A program made the translations under genes and the position numbers. 64,000 bases of DNA from assembly GCF_018130245.1 (NCBI RefSeq), contig NZ_JAFCKP010000005.1, forward strand, positions 186,001 to 250,000, written 5' to 3'. Below are positions 9,096-16,862 of the stretch, piece by piece. Within the stretch, counting starts at the first letter, position 1; each line of letters opens with the position of its first letter. The notes beneath the pieces are model-generated. The model was not told the origin of the DNA. It saw nothing but the letters and a program-made list of their open reading frames with translations, and searched no databases. The stretch comes from Bradyrhizobium sp. SZCCT0231. GTDB taxonomy: Bacteria > Pseudomonadota > Alphaproteobacteria > Rhizobiales > Xanthobacteraceae.

Positions 9096-10250
9096 TCAGG
9101 AGCGCGACTTCAACCGCGCGAGCCTCGCCGCAATTTCCTTGTCGCGATGGAGCGCGCTCAGTTCGTCGATGTCGCTCGAATACGGGATGCCCTGCGGCAC
9201 GCCGGTGGTGCGTGCCACCGCCCTGCCCGCCCGCATGGCCTTGGCTGCTGCAGAAGCCCCGCCCGACTTCCGGGGCGCCGTCGAGGCCTGATGGCTGGCC
9301 TGTGCTTCGCTCTTTTCGAGATCGGCTCGGCGCTGCTCGGCATCCTGGAGCGCCGACAGCACCGCGCGCAGCGAGGTGACGCATTGCTCGATCTTCTCGT
9401 TGTTCTCGTCGATGGCACGGGAGAGCACCTCGAACTGCGCCTCCAGATCCATTTGCCGCGCGATGCCGGCGCGCGCGAGATCGTCGCGGCTATCGGCGAT
9501 CGCGCCCTCGATCTTGGGTGCGAGATCGGCCATCTCGCGCTCGATCTCGGTGCGGCGCGCGTTGAGGCGGTATTCCTCGGCACGCGCGGCGGCGAGCGCA
9601 TCACGCGCCTCGCTCTCGGCACGCTCGATCTCGCGGATGGCCTGTCCGACCACCTTCAGCTTGTTCTTGCCTTCCGCCTGCTCGATCGCGTCATAAGCGA
9701 TCCCGGCGATCAGGCGTCCGACCCGGGACAGGAAATTGTCGGGAGCGGCAGCGATGGTATCCATGGCGTTCTCCTCCTCTGGCAGGCTGTTCGGCGTGAC
9801 GCCGTAGTGAACTTCAAAACCGTCGTCGGTGCGGATGAGGCGCGCGGGCACGCTCTGCCCCCAGCCTTCGGCATAGCCGGCGTAGTCGAAGGGCACGCTG
9901 AAGCGCCCTTGCACGGTCGCGATCGAAATGGTGGCGGGCCCCTTGATCTTGGCGAGCTTGTCGTCGAGCGGCAGGCGGCGCCCTTGCGCGGCGCGATACT
10001 CGGCGCGGTCGCGCAGGCCCAGCGTCACCAGCCGCGAGGGCAGCGCGGTCTGCTTACGGATCGGCTCATAGGCATGGGCATGGAGCAGGACCACGTTGGA
10101 ACCCACATTGTGGGTCCGCGCCACCTCGTCGAGGATCTCCATCATGCGGTCATAAGCCCTGAACGTCGCCTCGATGGCGGCCTTGGCGGCCGGGTCAGGG
10201 GCAAGCCTGTAACGCAGCGCGGACGGAGCGTTTTTGGGCGATGGGCTCAT
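9096..10250 (-). CDS. TnpB-wedge-like domain joined to PspA/IM30 protein
   Basis: One open frame of 384 aa. Residues 163-384 are a PspA/IM30 protein of normal length (222 aa): an amphipathic start (DNFLSRVGRLIAGIAYDAIE) and long charged helices (EARDALAAARAEEYRLNARR). PspA binds stressed inner membrane and forms scaffolds. Residues about 8-160 resemble the N-terminal half of TnpB/OrfB: LRYRLAPDPAAKAAIEATF fits the KYRLYPT-type opening, and ATISIATVQGRFSVPF plus VPARLIRTDDGFEVHYGV fit the wedge beta-barrel strands just before RuvC-I. No RuvC nuclease follows. Residue 163 is an ATG with a near-ideal Shine-Dalgarno, so PspA can also be made alone. It is first in an operon with the YqiJ and flotillin genes. 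PspA is secure; the TnpB likeness is my reading of the pattern. Confidence 0.85.
   Translation of the reverse strand: MSPSPKNAPSALRYRLAPDPAAKAAIEATFRAYDRMMEILDEVARTHNVGSNVVLLHAHAYEPIRKQTALPSRLVTLGLRDRAEYRAAQGRRLPLDDKLAKIKGPATISIATVQGRFSVPFDYAGYAEGWGQSVPARLIRTDDGFEVHYGVTPNSLPEEENAMDTIAAAPDNFLSRVGRLIAGIAYDAIEQAEGKNKLKVVGQAIREIERAESEARDALAAARAEEYRLNARRTEIEREMADLAPKIEGAIADSRDDLARAGIARQMDLEAQFEVLSRAIDENNEKIEQCVTSLRAVLSALQDAEQRRADLEKSEAQASHQASTAPRKSGGASAAAKAMRAGRAVARTTGVPQGIPYSSDIDELSALHRDKEIAARLARLKSRS
9765..9780 (-). promoter_or_regulatory. Strong internal ribosome binding site for PspA
   Basis: On the coding strand AGAGGAGGAG precedes the ATG at 9764, with the AGGAGG core (complement of 9773-9778) eight bases from the start. 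This is the best Shine-Dalgarno I noticed in the window and it sits inside an open frame. It argues that PspA of standard length is translated from 9764, whatever happens upstream. Confidence 0.75.
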
Positions 10251-10252
10251 GA

Positions 10253-10281
10253 AAAGCACTAAAGCACCATTTTAGTGCTTT
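10253..10281. promoter_or_regulatory. 11-bp inverted repeat at the head of the pspA operon
   Basis: AAAGCACTAAA (10253-10263) and its exact complement TTTAGTGCTTT (10271-10281) flank a 7-bp spacer, two bases upstream of the ATG at 10250. The left arm and spacer also contain a direct repeat, AAAGCAC-T-AAAGCAC. It is AT-rich in a GC-rich region. Its place over the translation start suits an operator or an mRNA hairpin that hides the first start codon. No sigma-54 box is evident nearby. Confidence 0.6.
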
Positions 10282-10474
10282 AGGAAGAGGAAGCTCGATC
10301 ACGTTCCACTGATCCCATTGCACTCTGCAAGTTAGTCGCGGCGGTCCTGCCCAGCGTTCAAAACCCGCCGATCACCTCTAGCTCACCGCCGATCAAGACT
10401 TCCTGCACGCGCCGGTTGCAATTTGAGACGAAATGGCGGGAGCGTTTGGCAGCCCGTGACCGGGCCCCGCCGCG

Positions 10475-10678
10475 CTCATGTCCCGGACAAGCTGCAACGC
10501 CCATAGCGCGTCGAAGACGCGCGTGAACGCGCTTATGGCGTTGCGGCGTAGAGCCGGGACCCAGAGAGCCGTGCTGAACGCTGTGGCATGGGCCCCGGCT
10601 CTGCAGCGCACCGCTGAACCGGACGATGCTTCGCATCGCCGGGGAAGCGCTGCGCTGCGTCCGGGGCACGAGACAGAG
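10475..10678. repeat. Composite palindromic repeat
   Basis: Outer arms TCATGTCCCGGAC near 10477 and GTCCGGGGCACGA near 10665 enclose inner hairpins. The clearest inner hairpin is GCAACGCCCATAGCGCG (10494-10510) against CGCGCTTATGGCGTTGC (about 10528-10544); GATGCTTCGCATC near 10625 is another. This is a dispersed repeat style common in Bradyrhizobium intergenic DNA, and it probably is not transcribed independently. Confidence 0.65.
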
Positions 10679-10699
10679 TTTGATGCACACATCTCTCCT

Positions 10700-10786
10700 C
10701 GTCATTGCGAGGAGCTCTTGCGACGAAGCAATCCAGAATCTTTCCGCGGAGGGATTCTGGATTGCTTCGCTGCGCTCGCAATGACG
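10700..10786. repeat. Palindromic repeat (CGTCATTGCGAGG family)
   Basis: The ends CGTCATTGCGAGG and CGCAATGACG are inverted. An inner 16-bp perfect stem is formed by GAAGCAATCCAGAATC (10725-10740) and its complement (10753-10768). The GTCATTGCGAGG...GCAATGAC element is widespread in Bradyrhizobium and relatives. Confidence 0.75.
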
Positions 10787-10952
10787 GAGTCTGACGCGAC
10801 ACCTCTCTTCGTCAACTCTCATTTCAGAGCGCAGACACACCTTCGCGTCCTCGCGGCTTGTCTCGCCCGAGCTTTGCTTCATCTCATCGCCCTCCGAAGT
10901 CAGAAGGCGCGCGGCTGCAAGGCTAACCCACCCTACGAGACGAGGCGGACTA

Positions 10953-11336
10953 TCACGGCCTCCGGCACACCAGGTCGATCTCGATCAGCGCGTCATAGGC
11001 AAGGCCGGTGACGCCGACGCAGGTGCGGGCCGGCAGGCGATCCGGCGCGAAGAAGCCGCGATAGGTCTCGTTCATGGCCGCATAGTCTTCCTTGAAGCGC
11101 GTCAGGTAGACGCGCGTCATCACGACGTGCTCGAGGCCGAGATCGAGGCCGGCAAGGACCACTTTCAAATTCTCCATCACCGCGCGGGTCTGCGCGACGA
11201 TGCCCTCGGGCAAGACGCTTGGCGCTTGCGGCGTATCGGGCATCTGGCCGGTAACGAAGACGAAGCCATCGGTCTCCACCGCGTGGCTGAAGGGCGCGAC
11301 CGGCTTCGGTCCGCCGCTGATCATGTGGAATTTCAC
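10953..11336 (-). CDS. RidA family (YjgF/YER057c/UK114) protein
   Basis: Small cytoplasmic enzyme family that hydrolyses reactive enamine/imine intermediates or acts as a specific deaminase. A GTG start at 11336 preceded by AAGGA gives 127 aa, the usual length; reading further upstream adds codons of the neighbouring gene's intergenic region. Family signatures are FVFVTGQMPDTP, the arginine in LPARTCVGV and the glutamate in YDALIEIDLVC, which form the active-site pocket. It starts 13 bp after the stop of the AraC-amidase fusion gene, so it belongs to that transcript and may clear or process an imine or amine released from the amide substrate. Confidence 0.92.
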   Translation of the reverse strand: MKFHMISGGPKPVAPFSHAVETDGFVFVTGQMPDTPQAPSVLPEGIVAQTRAVMENLKVVLAGLDLGLEHVVMTRVYLTRFKEDYAAMNETYRGFFAPDRLPARTCVGVTGLAYDALIEIDLVCRRP

Positions 11337-11349
11337 TTGGGTGTCCTTG

Positions 11350-13779
11350 TTAAGGTGCGTCCTGAAACAGGCGCTTGCTGATGATGGCGTGCACACCCCA
11401 ATTGCCGTCGACGACTTGCGTGACGCCGAAATCGACCGCCGCCGACATCAGCGCGATCGCCTCGTCCTCGCTGAGGCCTTTGACGTTCATCAGGAAGCGC
11501 CGCATCTTGCGGAAGGCGTCTTTCATGGCGAGGTCGAGCGAGGACTTGGCGTAGACTTCGCTCTGCCCCTGCGCGCCGAATTCCGCGAGATAGTTCGGGT
11601 GGCTGAAGCCGGTCAGCACCCAGTCGCTCTCGGTCTCGATCAAGGGATAAGACAGATCGGCGAAGGGACGGCCGGCGAAATCGGCCTTCTTGTGCAGGAT
11701 CACCTCGAAGGTGCCGGTCATCGAGCATTCGATCGCGGTGCCGCTGAGCTCGCCGTCGCCTTGCGCGGCGTGGGGATCGCCGACCGACAGCAGCGCGCCG
11801 GGCACCGAGACCGGAAGATAGACGGTCGCCCCCTTCCCCAGCCGCCAATTGTCGAGATTGCCGCCGAAATAGGACGGCGGCACGGAATCGACGAAATCGA
11901 CCTCGCGCGGCGCCAGCGCGATCACGCCGAAATGCGGACGCAGCGGAATCTTGATGCCGTCGAGCACGGCGTGCCGGCGCTTGATCGTGGCGGGTGCGAC
12001 GGGAACGCCGGGATAGTCGTAGGTGGTGTGCACGACGCCGAAGGGATCGGTCTGCGGCTCCCAGCGGTAGGAATAGAGGGCGCGGGCGTGCGGCACCTCG
12101 GCCGCGTCGAAGATCTCATAGATGGTGACGGCTTCGCGCGGCTTGGGACCGCCGAGAAACTCGTTGTAGTGATAGCCCCACCACGCTGCGACGGAGGAGC
12201 CGAACACACGGCCCGCATGGTTCGGGCTCCGGCTCGCGCGCGGCACGATGTCGAGGATGCGCACCTCCAGCACGTCGCCGGGCTGGGCGTCCTTCACAGC
12301 GACGGGCCCGGTGCAGATGTGCACGCCAAACCCCTCGCCGGCCCCGCGGCCGAACACGCTGGCATCCATCGGTCCTGCGCCGCGGCGGTCGACGTTCTTC
12401 TTGTTCCGCGTCCAGCCGAACACGCTTTCGGCGGCGGCATCGCCGGCGATCATCATGTCGGGGGCGTCAGAGGCGTGCTGCGTCAGTGTCTCGATGGTGA
12501 TGGTGTCACCTGACGCGATCTCGATCTGCGGCGGCAGCGAGCGGCTGAAATAGCCCCAATGAACGCGGCTGGCCTCGACCGGGAGATGGTGATGACGGCG
12601 TTCGGTGGTCGTCCGCTCCCCGGCGACGGCACAGGCGACACTGCTGCGGGCCTCCATGCTCTGAGGCGCGCGTAATTGCGCCAGCGCCTCCTGTGGCCAG
12701 CCGCGCTGGCCGGCGACGCCGTGCTGTGCAGTCGCTCGCTCCGCCTCCTGCTGGCGAAACTCGCGCGGCGGCAGGCCGAAGCGATGGCGGAAGGCGCGGC
12801 TGAAATGCGCGGAGTCGCCAAAGCCATAGGCGTAGGCGATCTCCGAGATCGAGCGATGCGCCTCGGTCGGGTTGGAAAGGTCGGCCCAGGCGCGCTGGAG
12901 ACGACGCTCGCGAACGTAGTGGGTGAAATTGTCGCCGACCGTTTCGAACAGCTTCTGCAAATAACGTTCGGAAATGCCCTCGGCTTGCGCGACGCGCGCC
13001 GGCACCAGATCGGGATCGTCGAGGCGACGCTCGATGGTCTGGCAGATCCGGTGCAGCAGCGCAGCCTGCGTCGCGCTCGATCCGGCATCGGAGCTCGAGG
13101 CCGCCAGCTGATGCGCGAGCGTCAGGAGAAGATCGACCAGCGACTGCGCAAGTGCATTCCATTCGGCATCGCTCAAACTATCCAGCGTGCGCGCGGTCGC
13201 GTCCAGCAGGCGCGCGAACACGTCGGCAAAGCCGCCCGGCGGAACGACACAGGGCTCGCCGAGCCGCGGCTTGCCCGAGAGGCGTCCGTGCAGCGCCTCC
13301 GACGTGACCGACAGCACGATGGCGCGCATGTCGCGCTGGAACACGATGCTCCAGTCGCCGCTGCGCGGCAGCAGCACGAGATGGCCGACGGGAACGATGC
13401 GGTGACCGCCGGCGCTTCTGAGCACCATGCCGTCCTCGACCGGCATCAGCGCGATCGGAAGGTCTTGGTTCGCTCGTGCGAGCGGACCGACGCTCTGCGC
13501 GCCCGCGGCCATGCGCGTCAGCGCAACACCTGCGGCATGGCGATGCGAGGCGGTTGCGTGCCCGTCAAAGAAGAAATGACCGCCTGCCGGTTGCAGGCCG
13601 ACCGCCGCCAGCACGTCCCGCCAGGCTTCGGGGCGATCGTCTTGCGCGTAGGACTCGCTCGTGAACGGCCGGAAGCTCATCGGATCGACCCAGATTGCGG
13701 TCGATCGAAGCAACCTCTGTGCCAGACGAACGCGGTCATCCGTCGCAGCGACGGGCCGGAGATGGGGTTCGTTGGTCAA
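11350..13779 (-). CDS. AraC-type regulator fused to acetamidase/formamidase
   Basis: A single uninterrupted frame of 809 codons with two proteins' worth of domains. Residues about 30-230 form an AraC-binding-like (cupin) domain. Residues about 258-355 are the AraC DNA-binding domain with two helix-turn-helix units, including ISEIAYAYGFGDSAHFSRAF and RHRFGLPPREFR. A linker leads to an FmdA/AmdA amidase from about 405 to 809 that aligns end to end with the neighbouring stand-alone amidase (shared VHWGYFS, GAGEGFGVH, SVGDPHAAQGDGELSGTAIE, DFGVTQVVDGNWGVH). The start is uncertain: TTG at 13779 gives the longest form and the ATG at 13680 begins at MSFRPF. It may sense and hydrolyse the same amide. 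A later ATG at residue 375 has no good ribosome binding site. Confidence 0.9.
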   Translation of the reverse strand: MTNEPHLRPVAATDDRVRLAQRLLRSTAIWVDPMSFRPFTSESYAQDDRPEAWRDVLAAVGLQPAGGHFFFDGHATASHRHAAGVALTRMAAGAQSVGPLARANQDLPIALMPVEDGMVLRSAGGHRIVPVGHLVLLPRSGDWSIVFQRDMRAIVLSVTSEALHGRLSGKPRLGEPCVVPPGGFADVFARLLDATARTLDSLSDAEWNALAQSLVDLLLTLAHQLAASSSDAGSSATQAALLHRICQTIERRLDDPDLVPARVAQAEGISERYLQKLFETVGDNFTHYVRERRLQRAWADLSNPTEAHRSISEIAYAYGFGDSAHFSRAFRHRFGLPPREFRQQEAERATAQHGVAGQRGWPQEALAQLRAPQSMEARSSVACAVAGERTTTERRHHHLPVEASRVHWGYFSRSLPPQIEIASGDTITIETLTQHASDAPDMMIAGDAAAESVFGWTRNKKNVDRRGAGPMDASVFGRGAGEGFGVHICTGPVAVKDAQPGDVLEVRILDIVPRASRSPNHAGRVFGSSVAAWWGYHYNEFLGGPKPREAVTIYEIFDAAEVPHARALYSYRWEPQTDPFGVVHTTYDYPGVPVAPATIKRRHAVLDGIKIPLRPHFGVIALAPREVDFVDSVPPSYFGGNLDNWRLGKGATVYLPVSVPGALLSVGDPHAAQGDGELSGTAIECSMTGTFEVILHKKADFAGRPFADLSYPLIETESDWVLTGFSHPNYLAEFGAQGQSEVYAKSSLDLAMKDAFRKMRRFLMNVKGLSEDEAIALMSAAVDFGVTQVVDGNWGVHAIISKRLFQDAP

Positions 13780-13833
13780 GTGTTCATCCGGGAATTGGAC
13801 TGTTCTTCAAAGTGTTAGAGTATGGCGATCCCC

Positions 13834-13945
13834 CTTCGTCATTCCGGGGCGCGCGCAAGCGCGAACCCGGAATCCATTGCGCACAGAAGACGGTGGTGAA
13901 ATGGATTCCGGGTTCGATGCGCTGCGTCGCCCCGGAATGACGAAG
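13834..13945. repeat. Palindromic repeat between the two amidase genes
   Basis: Perfect 17-bp outer arms CTTCGTCATTCCGGGGC (13834-13850) and complement (13929-13945), plus inner arms CGAACCCGGAATCCATT (from 13862) and complement near 13900-13916. This is the CGTCATTCCGGGGC element common in Bradyrhizobium. It separates the stand-alone amidase stop (13955) from the fusion gene and may form a transcript hairpin. Confidence 0.8.
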
Positions 13946-13954
13946 TTGAGAGAT

Positions 13955-15196
13955 TCAGTCGCACCGGAACATGTTCTTTCGGATCGTGCCATGGACACCC
14001 CAATTGGCGTCGACCACCTGGGTCACGCCGAAATCGGCGCCGACCGACATCAGCGAGATCGCCTCGTCCTCGCTGAGGCGATGCACGGTCATCAGGAACC
14101 GGCGGAGTTTTCTGAACGCATCGCGCATCGCACGGTCGAGACTACTGTGATTGGCAATCTCGGTTTGCGCGTCGGTGCCAAGGGCTGCGAGATAGTTCGG
14201 ATAGGTGAAGCCGTAGAACGACCAGGCGTGCTCGGTCTCGAGCATGGGATGGTCGAGGCCTTCGAGGCTGGTGCCGGCAAGGTCGGCCTTCTTGTGCAGG
14301 ATGAACTCGAAATCGCCGGTCAGCGAGGTCTCGATCGCGGTGCCGCCGAGCTCGCTGTCGCCCTGCGCGGCATGAGGATCTCCGACCGAGAAATAAGCGC
14401 CGGGCACAGCAACCGGATAGAACATCCGCGCGCCCTTGCCGATGCGCCAGTCGTCAATATTGCCGCCGGTGTAGCTCGGGGGGATCGAGCTGACGAAATC
14501 GGCTTCCGACGGCGCAAGGCCCATGGTGCCGAAGTGCAATCGTGCGGGCACCTTCACGCTGGAGAGGATGTTCTCGCGTTTCCTGATGGTGGCGTGATCG
14601 ACGCGGACACCGGGATAGTCGATGGTTGGATGCACGATGCCGTCAGGGTCGGTCTGCGGCGTCCAGACGTAATTGTAGACGGCCTTTGCAAAGGGCTCGC
14701 CCGACGTGTCGAGCTCGAAGATGGTGATGACCTCGCGTGGCTTCGGCTCCTCGATCAGGTCGTGATAGTGAAAGCCCCAGTTGGCGGCGACGTTGGAGCC
14801 GAAGCAGCGGCCGGCATGGCAGGCGCTGCAGCTCGGCCGCGGCCTGATATCGAGGATACGCACCTCCAGAATGTCGCCGGGCTCGGCACCCTCGATCGTG
14901 ACGGGGCCGGTGAGCAAATGCACGCCGATCCCCTCGCCTGCGCCGCGGATGAACGGGCCTTCCGTCGGGCCTGAGCCGCGGCGTGCGACCGCCTTGTGCT
15001 CGCGCGTCCACTGGAACACGCTCTCGGCGCCGGGATCGCCCTGGATCATGCGCTCATAGTCGTCGTTGGCATGATGGGTCAGCGTCTCGATGGTGGCGCG
15101 ATCCCCGGAGCGCAGCGTCAGGGCCGGCGTGACTGTCTTGGAGAAATAGCCCCAGTGGACGGTTTTCGGCGAAACCGGCAGCGTGACATGCTTCAT
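13955..15196 (-). CDS. Acetamidase/formamidase family protein
   Basis: FmdA/AmdA-type amidase, 413 aa, that releases ammonia from short-chain or other amides in the cytoplasm. The start MKHVTLPVSPKTVHWGYFS has GAGG upstream. Conserved blocks include GAGEGIGVHLLTGPVTIEGA, SVGDPHAAQGDSELGGTAIE and DFGVTQVVDANWGVHG. It is a close paralogue of the amidase half of the next gene. It begins 43 bp after the ABC transporter stop, so uptake and hydrolysis are probably coupled. The natural substrate cannot be told from sequence; members act on formamide, acetamide and larger carboxamides. Confidence 0.92.
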   Translation of the reverse strand: MKHVTLPVSPKTVHWGYFSKTVTPALTLRSGDRATIETLTHHANDDYERMIQGDPGAESVFQWTREHKAVARRGSGPTEGPFIRGAGEGIGVHLLTGPVTIEGAEPGDILEVRILDIRPRPSCSACHAGRCFGSNVAANWGFHYHDLIEEPKPREVITIFELDTSGEPFAKAVYNYVWTPQTDPDGIVHPTIDYPGVRVDHATIRKRENILSSVKVPARLHFGTMGLAPSEADFVSSIPPSYTGGNIDDWRIGKGARMFYPVAVPGAYFSVGDPHAAQGDSELGGTAIETSLTGDFEFILHKKADLAGTSLEGLDHPMLETEHAWSFYGFTYPNYLAALGTDAQTEIANHSSLDRAMRDAFRKLRRFLMTVHRLSEDEAISLMSVGADFGVTQVVDANWGVHGTIRKNMFRCD

Positions 15197-15239
15197 GAGG
15201 TGGCCTCTTCGGGAGTCTTGAACCTTGTGGAGGCGCCGC

Positions 15240-16862
15240 TCATCGCACCGTCTCCGGAGTCCTGTCGGCTTCCATCACGCTGAGGAATCGCGCCGTCAGC
15301 GGGTTGCGGGGATTGGAGAGCACCTCGTGCGCGGGCCCCTCCTCGATGATCGCACCGCCGCTCAAGAAAGCGACGCGGTCGGCGACCTCGTCGGCGAAGC
15401 GGATCTGGTGTGTCGAGATGATCATGGTGAGGCCGTCGTCGATGGCGAGGCGGCGGATCACCTCCAGCACCTCGTTGACCAATTCGGGATCGAGCGCCGA
15501 GGTCGGCTCGTCCAGCAGCAACACACTTGGATTGGGCGCGAGCGCGCGGGCGATGGCAACGCGCTGCTGCTGGCCGCCGGAGAGATGCCGCGGCAGCGCA
15601 TCGGCGCGATGCGAGAGACCGACGCGGTCGAGCAGCTCGGCGGCGCGGCGATCGGCATCGATCCGGGTCATGCCGTGGACCCAGCGCAATGGACCCGCGA
15701 TGTTCTCCTTCGCCGACAGATGAGCGAACAAATTGAACTGCTGGAACACCATGCCGACCCCGACACTGGCGCGCTCGTTGGCGATGGCCCGCGGCGACAG
15801 TGCCTTGCCGTCCTCGCCAAAGCCAAGGCGCCGGCCGCCGACGCGCACGGTGCCGGCGTCCCAGTTTTCGAGATGGTTGATGCAGCGGAGCAGCGTGCTC
15901 TTGCCTGAGCCGCTCGGCCCGAGCAGTGCGACAACCTCGCCGACCCGCACCGTGAGGTCGAGGCCGTCGAGCACCTTCTGCGGGGCGTAGCTCTTGGTGA
16001 GATCCTTGACCTCGACCGCGATGTTGTTACGCGCGATGGTCGCGGCACGGCGGGCGCGCTCCTCGCGGGTCAAGGTCAGCGGCGGCGTGTCGGTCAACTC
16101 TGCTGGTGCGGGCCCGGGATCGGCGACGGCCGCATCGGCGAGTTCGAGCTTGGTGACGAGATCGACCCGGCGCCACGGCAGATAATCGGCGAGCTTGCGC
16201 TCACGTCCTTTGGCGCGGTCGAGATCGAGCAACCATTCGATGAAAAGCTGGATGACGCTGATGGTCGCGGTCAGCACCAGATAGAGCAGACCCGAAGCGA
16301 AGAAGATCGAGAAGAAGTCGAAGGTCGAGGACGCCAGCTGGGTCGAGCGCAAGGTCAGCTCCTGCACCGCGACGACGGAGGCCAGCGAGGAATTCTTCAG
16401 CGCGCTCACCGCCTCGTTGCCGAAGGCCGGGATCATGGTGCGGATGGCCTGTGGCGCAATGACCCTGCGCATCAGCACCGATGGCGTCATGCCGAGCGCC
16501 TGTCCCGCAGTCAGCTGCCCGCGGTCGACGCCGAGCACGCCGGCGCGCAGCATCTCCGCGATGAACGGCGCCTCGTTGCAAGCGAGCGCGAGGCCGGCAG
16601 CCAGCACCGCCGGCAGCTTGATGCCGATATGCGGCAGCGCGTCGTAGGCGAACACCATTTGCAGGATCAGCGGCGTGCCGCGGAAGATCACGGTGTAGGC
16701 CCTGGCGACCGCCGCCAGCGGCCAGAAGCGGGAGAGCTGCATGCCGGCGAGGATCAGCCCGAGGATCAATCCGCCGCCGAGCCCGAGGGCGGTCACCTCG
16801 AGGGTGAGCTCGATGCCCTCGAGCAGATACGGCATGCTCAGGTAATGGAGGAACAGCGACAT
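15240..16862 (-). CDS. Amino-acid-type ABC transporter permease-ATPase fusion
   Basis: A 540-aa protein with a HisM/GlnP-type permease at residues about 1-220 (EAA loop GQALGMTPSVLMRRVIAPQA) and a PAAT-family ATPase at about 285-530. The ATPase shows Walker [10 protein letters not shown], signature [15 protein letters not shown], Walker [13 protein letters not shown] and the switch histidine in IISTHQI. The two are joined by a charged linker of about 65 residues containing ADAAVADPGPAPAEL. The ATG at 16862 overlaps the upstream substrate-binding gene's stop as TGATG, implying translational coupling. One fused chain could form a homodimeric importer without a second permease gene. Fusions of this kind are known in related bacteria. 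Confidence 0.93.
   Translation of the reverse strand: MSLFLHYLSMPYLLEGIELTLEVTALGLGGGLILGLILAGMQLSRFWPLAAVARAYTVIFRGTPLILQMVFAYDALPHIGIKLPAVLAAGLALACNEAPFIAEMLRAGVLGVDRGQLTAGQALGMTPSVLMRRVIAPQAIRTMIPAFGNEAVSALKNSSLASVVAVQELTLRSTQLASSTFDFFSIFFASGLLYLVLTATISVIQLFIEWLLDLDRAKGRERKLADYLPWRRVDLVTKLELADAAVADPGPAPAELTDTPPLTLTREERARRAATIARNNIAVEVKDLTKSYAPQKVLDGLDLTVRVGEVVALLGPSGSGKSTLLRCINHLENWDAGTVRVGGRRLGFGEDGKALSPRAIANERASVGVGMVFQQFNLFAHLSAKENIAGPLRWVHGMTRIDADRRAAELLDRVGLSHRADALPRHLSGGQQQRVAIARALAPNPSVLLLDEPTSALDPELVNEVLEVIRRLAIDDGLTMIISTHQIRFADEVADRVAFLSGGAIIEEGPAHEVLSNPRNPLTARFLSVMEADRTPETVR

Larger units (their letters stand above)
10282..10952. other. Gene-free region with palindromic repeats
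   Basis: Several short frames exist on both strands here, but all run through palindromic repeats and have no ribosome binding sites, so I call no gene. The last 160 bp before the RidA stop are featureless. The first 180 bp should contain the promoter of the pspA-flotillin operon, read leftward. Confidence 0.6.

Noticed and set aside
10358-10882. A minus-strand frame of 174 codons in the gap before RidA.
   Set aside because: It reads entirely through two palindromic repeats, with no ribosome binding site or family similarity.
13479-14974. Plus-strand frames opposite the two amidase genes.
   Set aside because: They mirror the amidase coding sequences and show the usual antisense composition.
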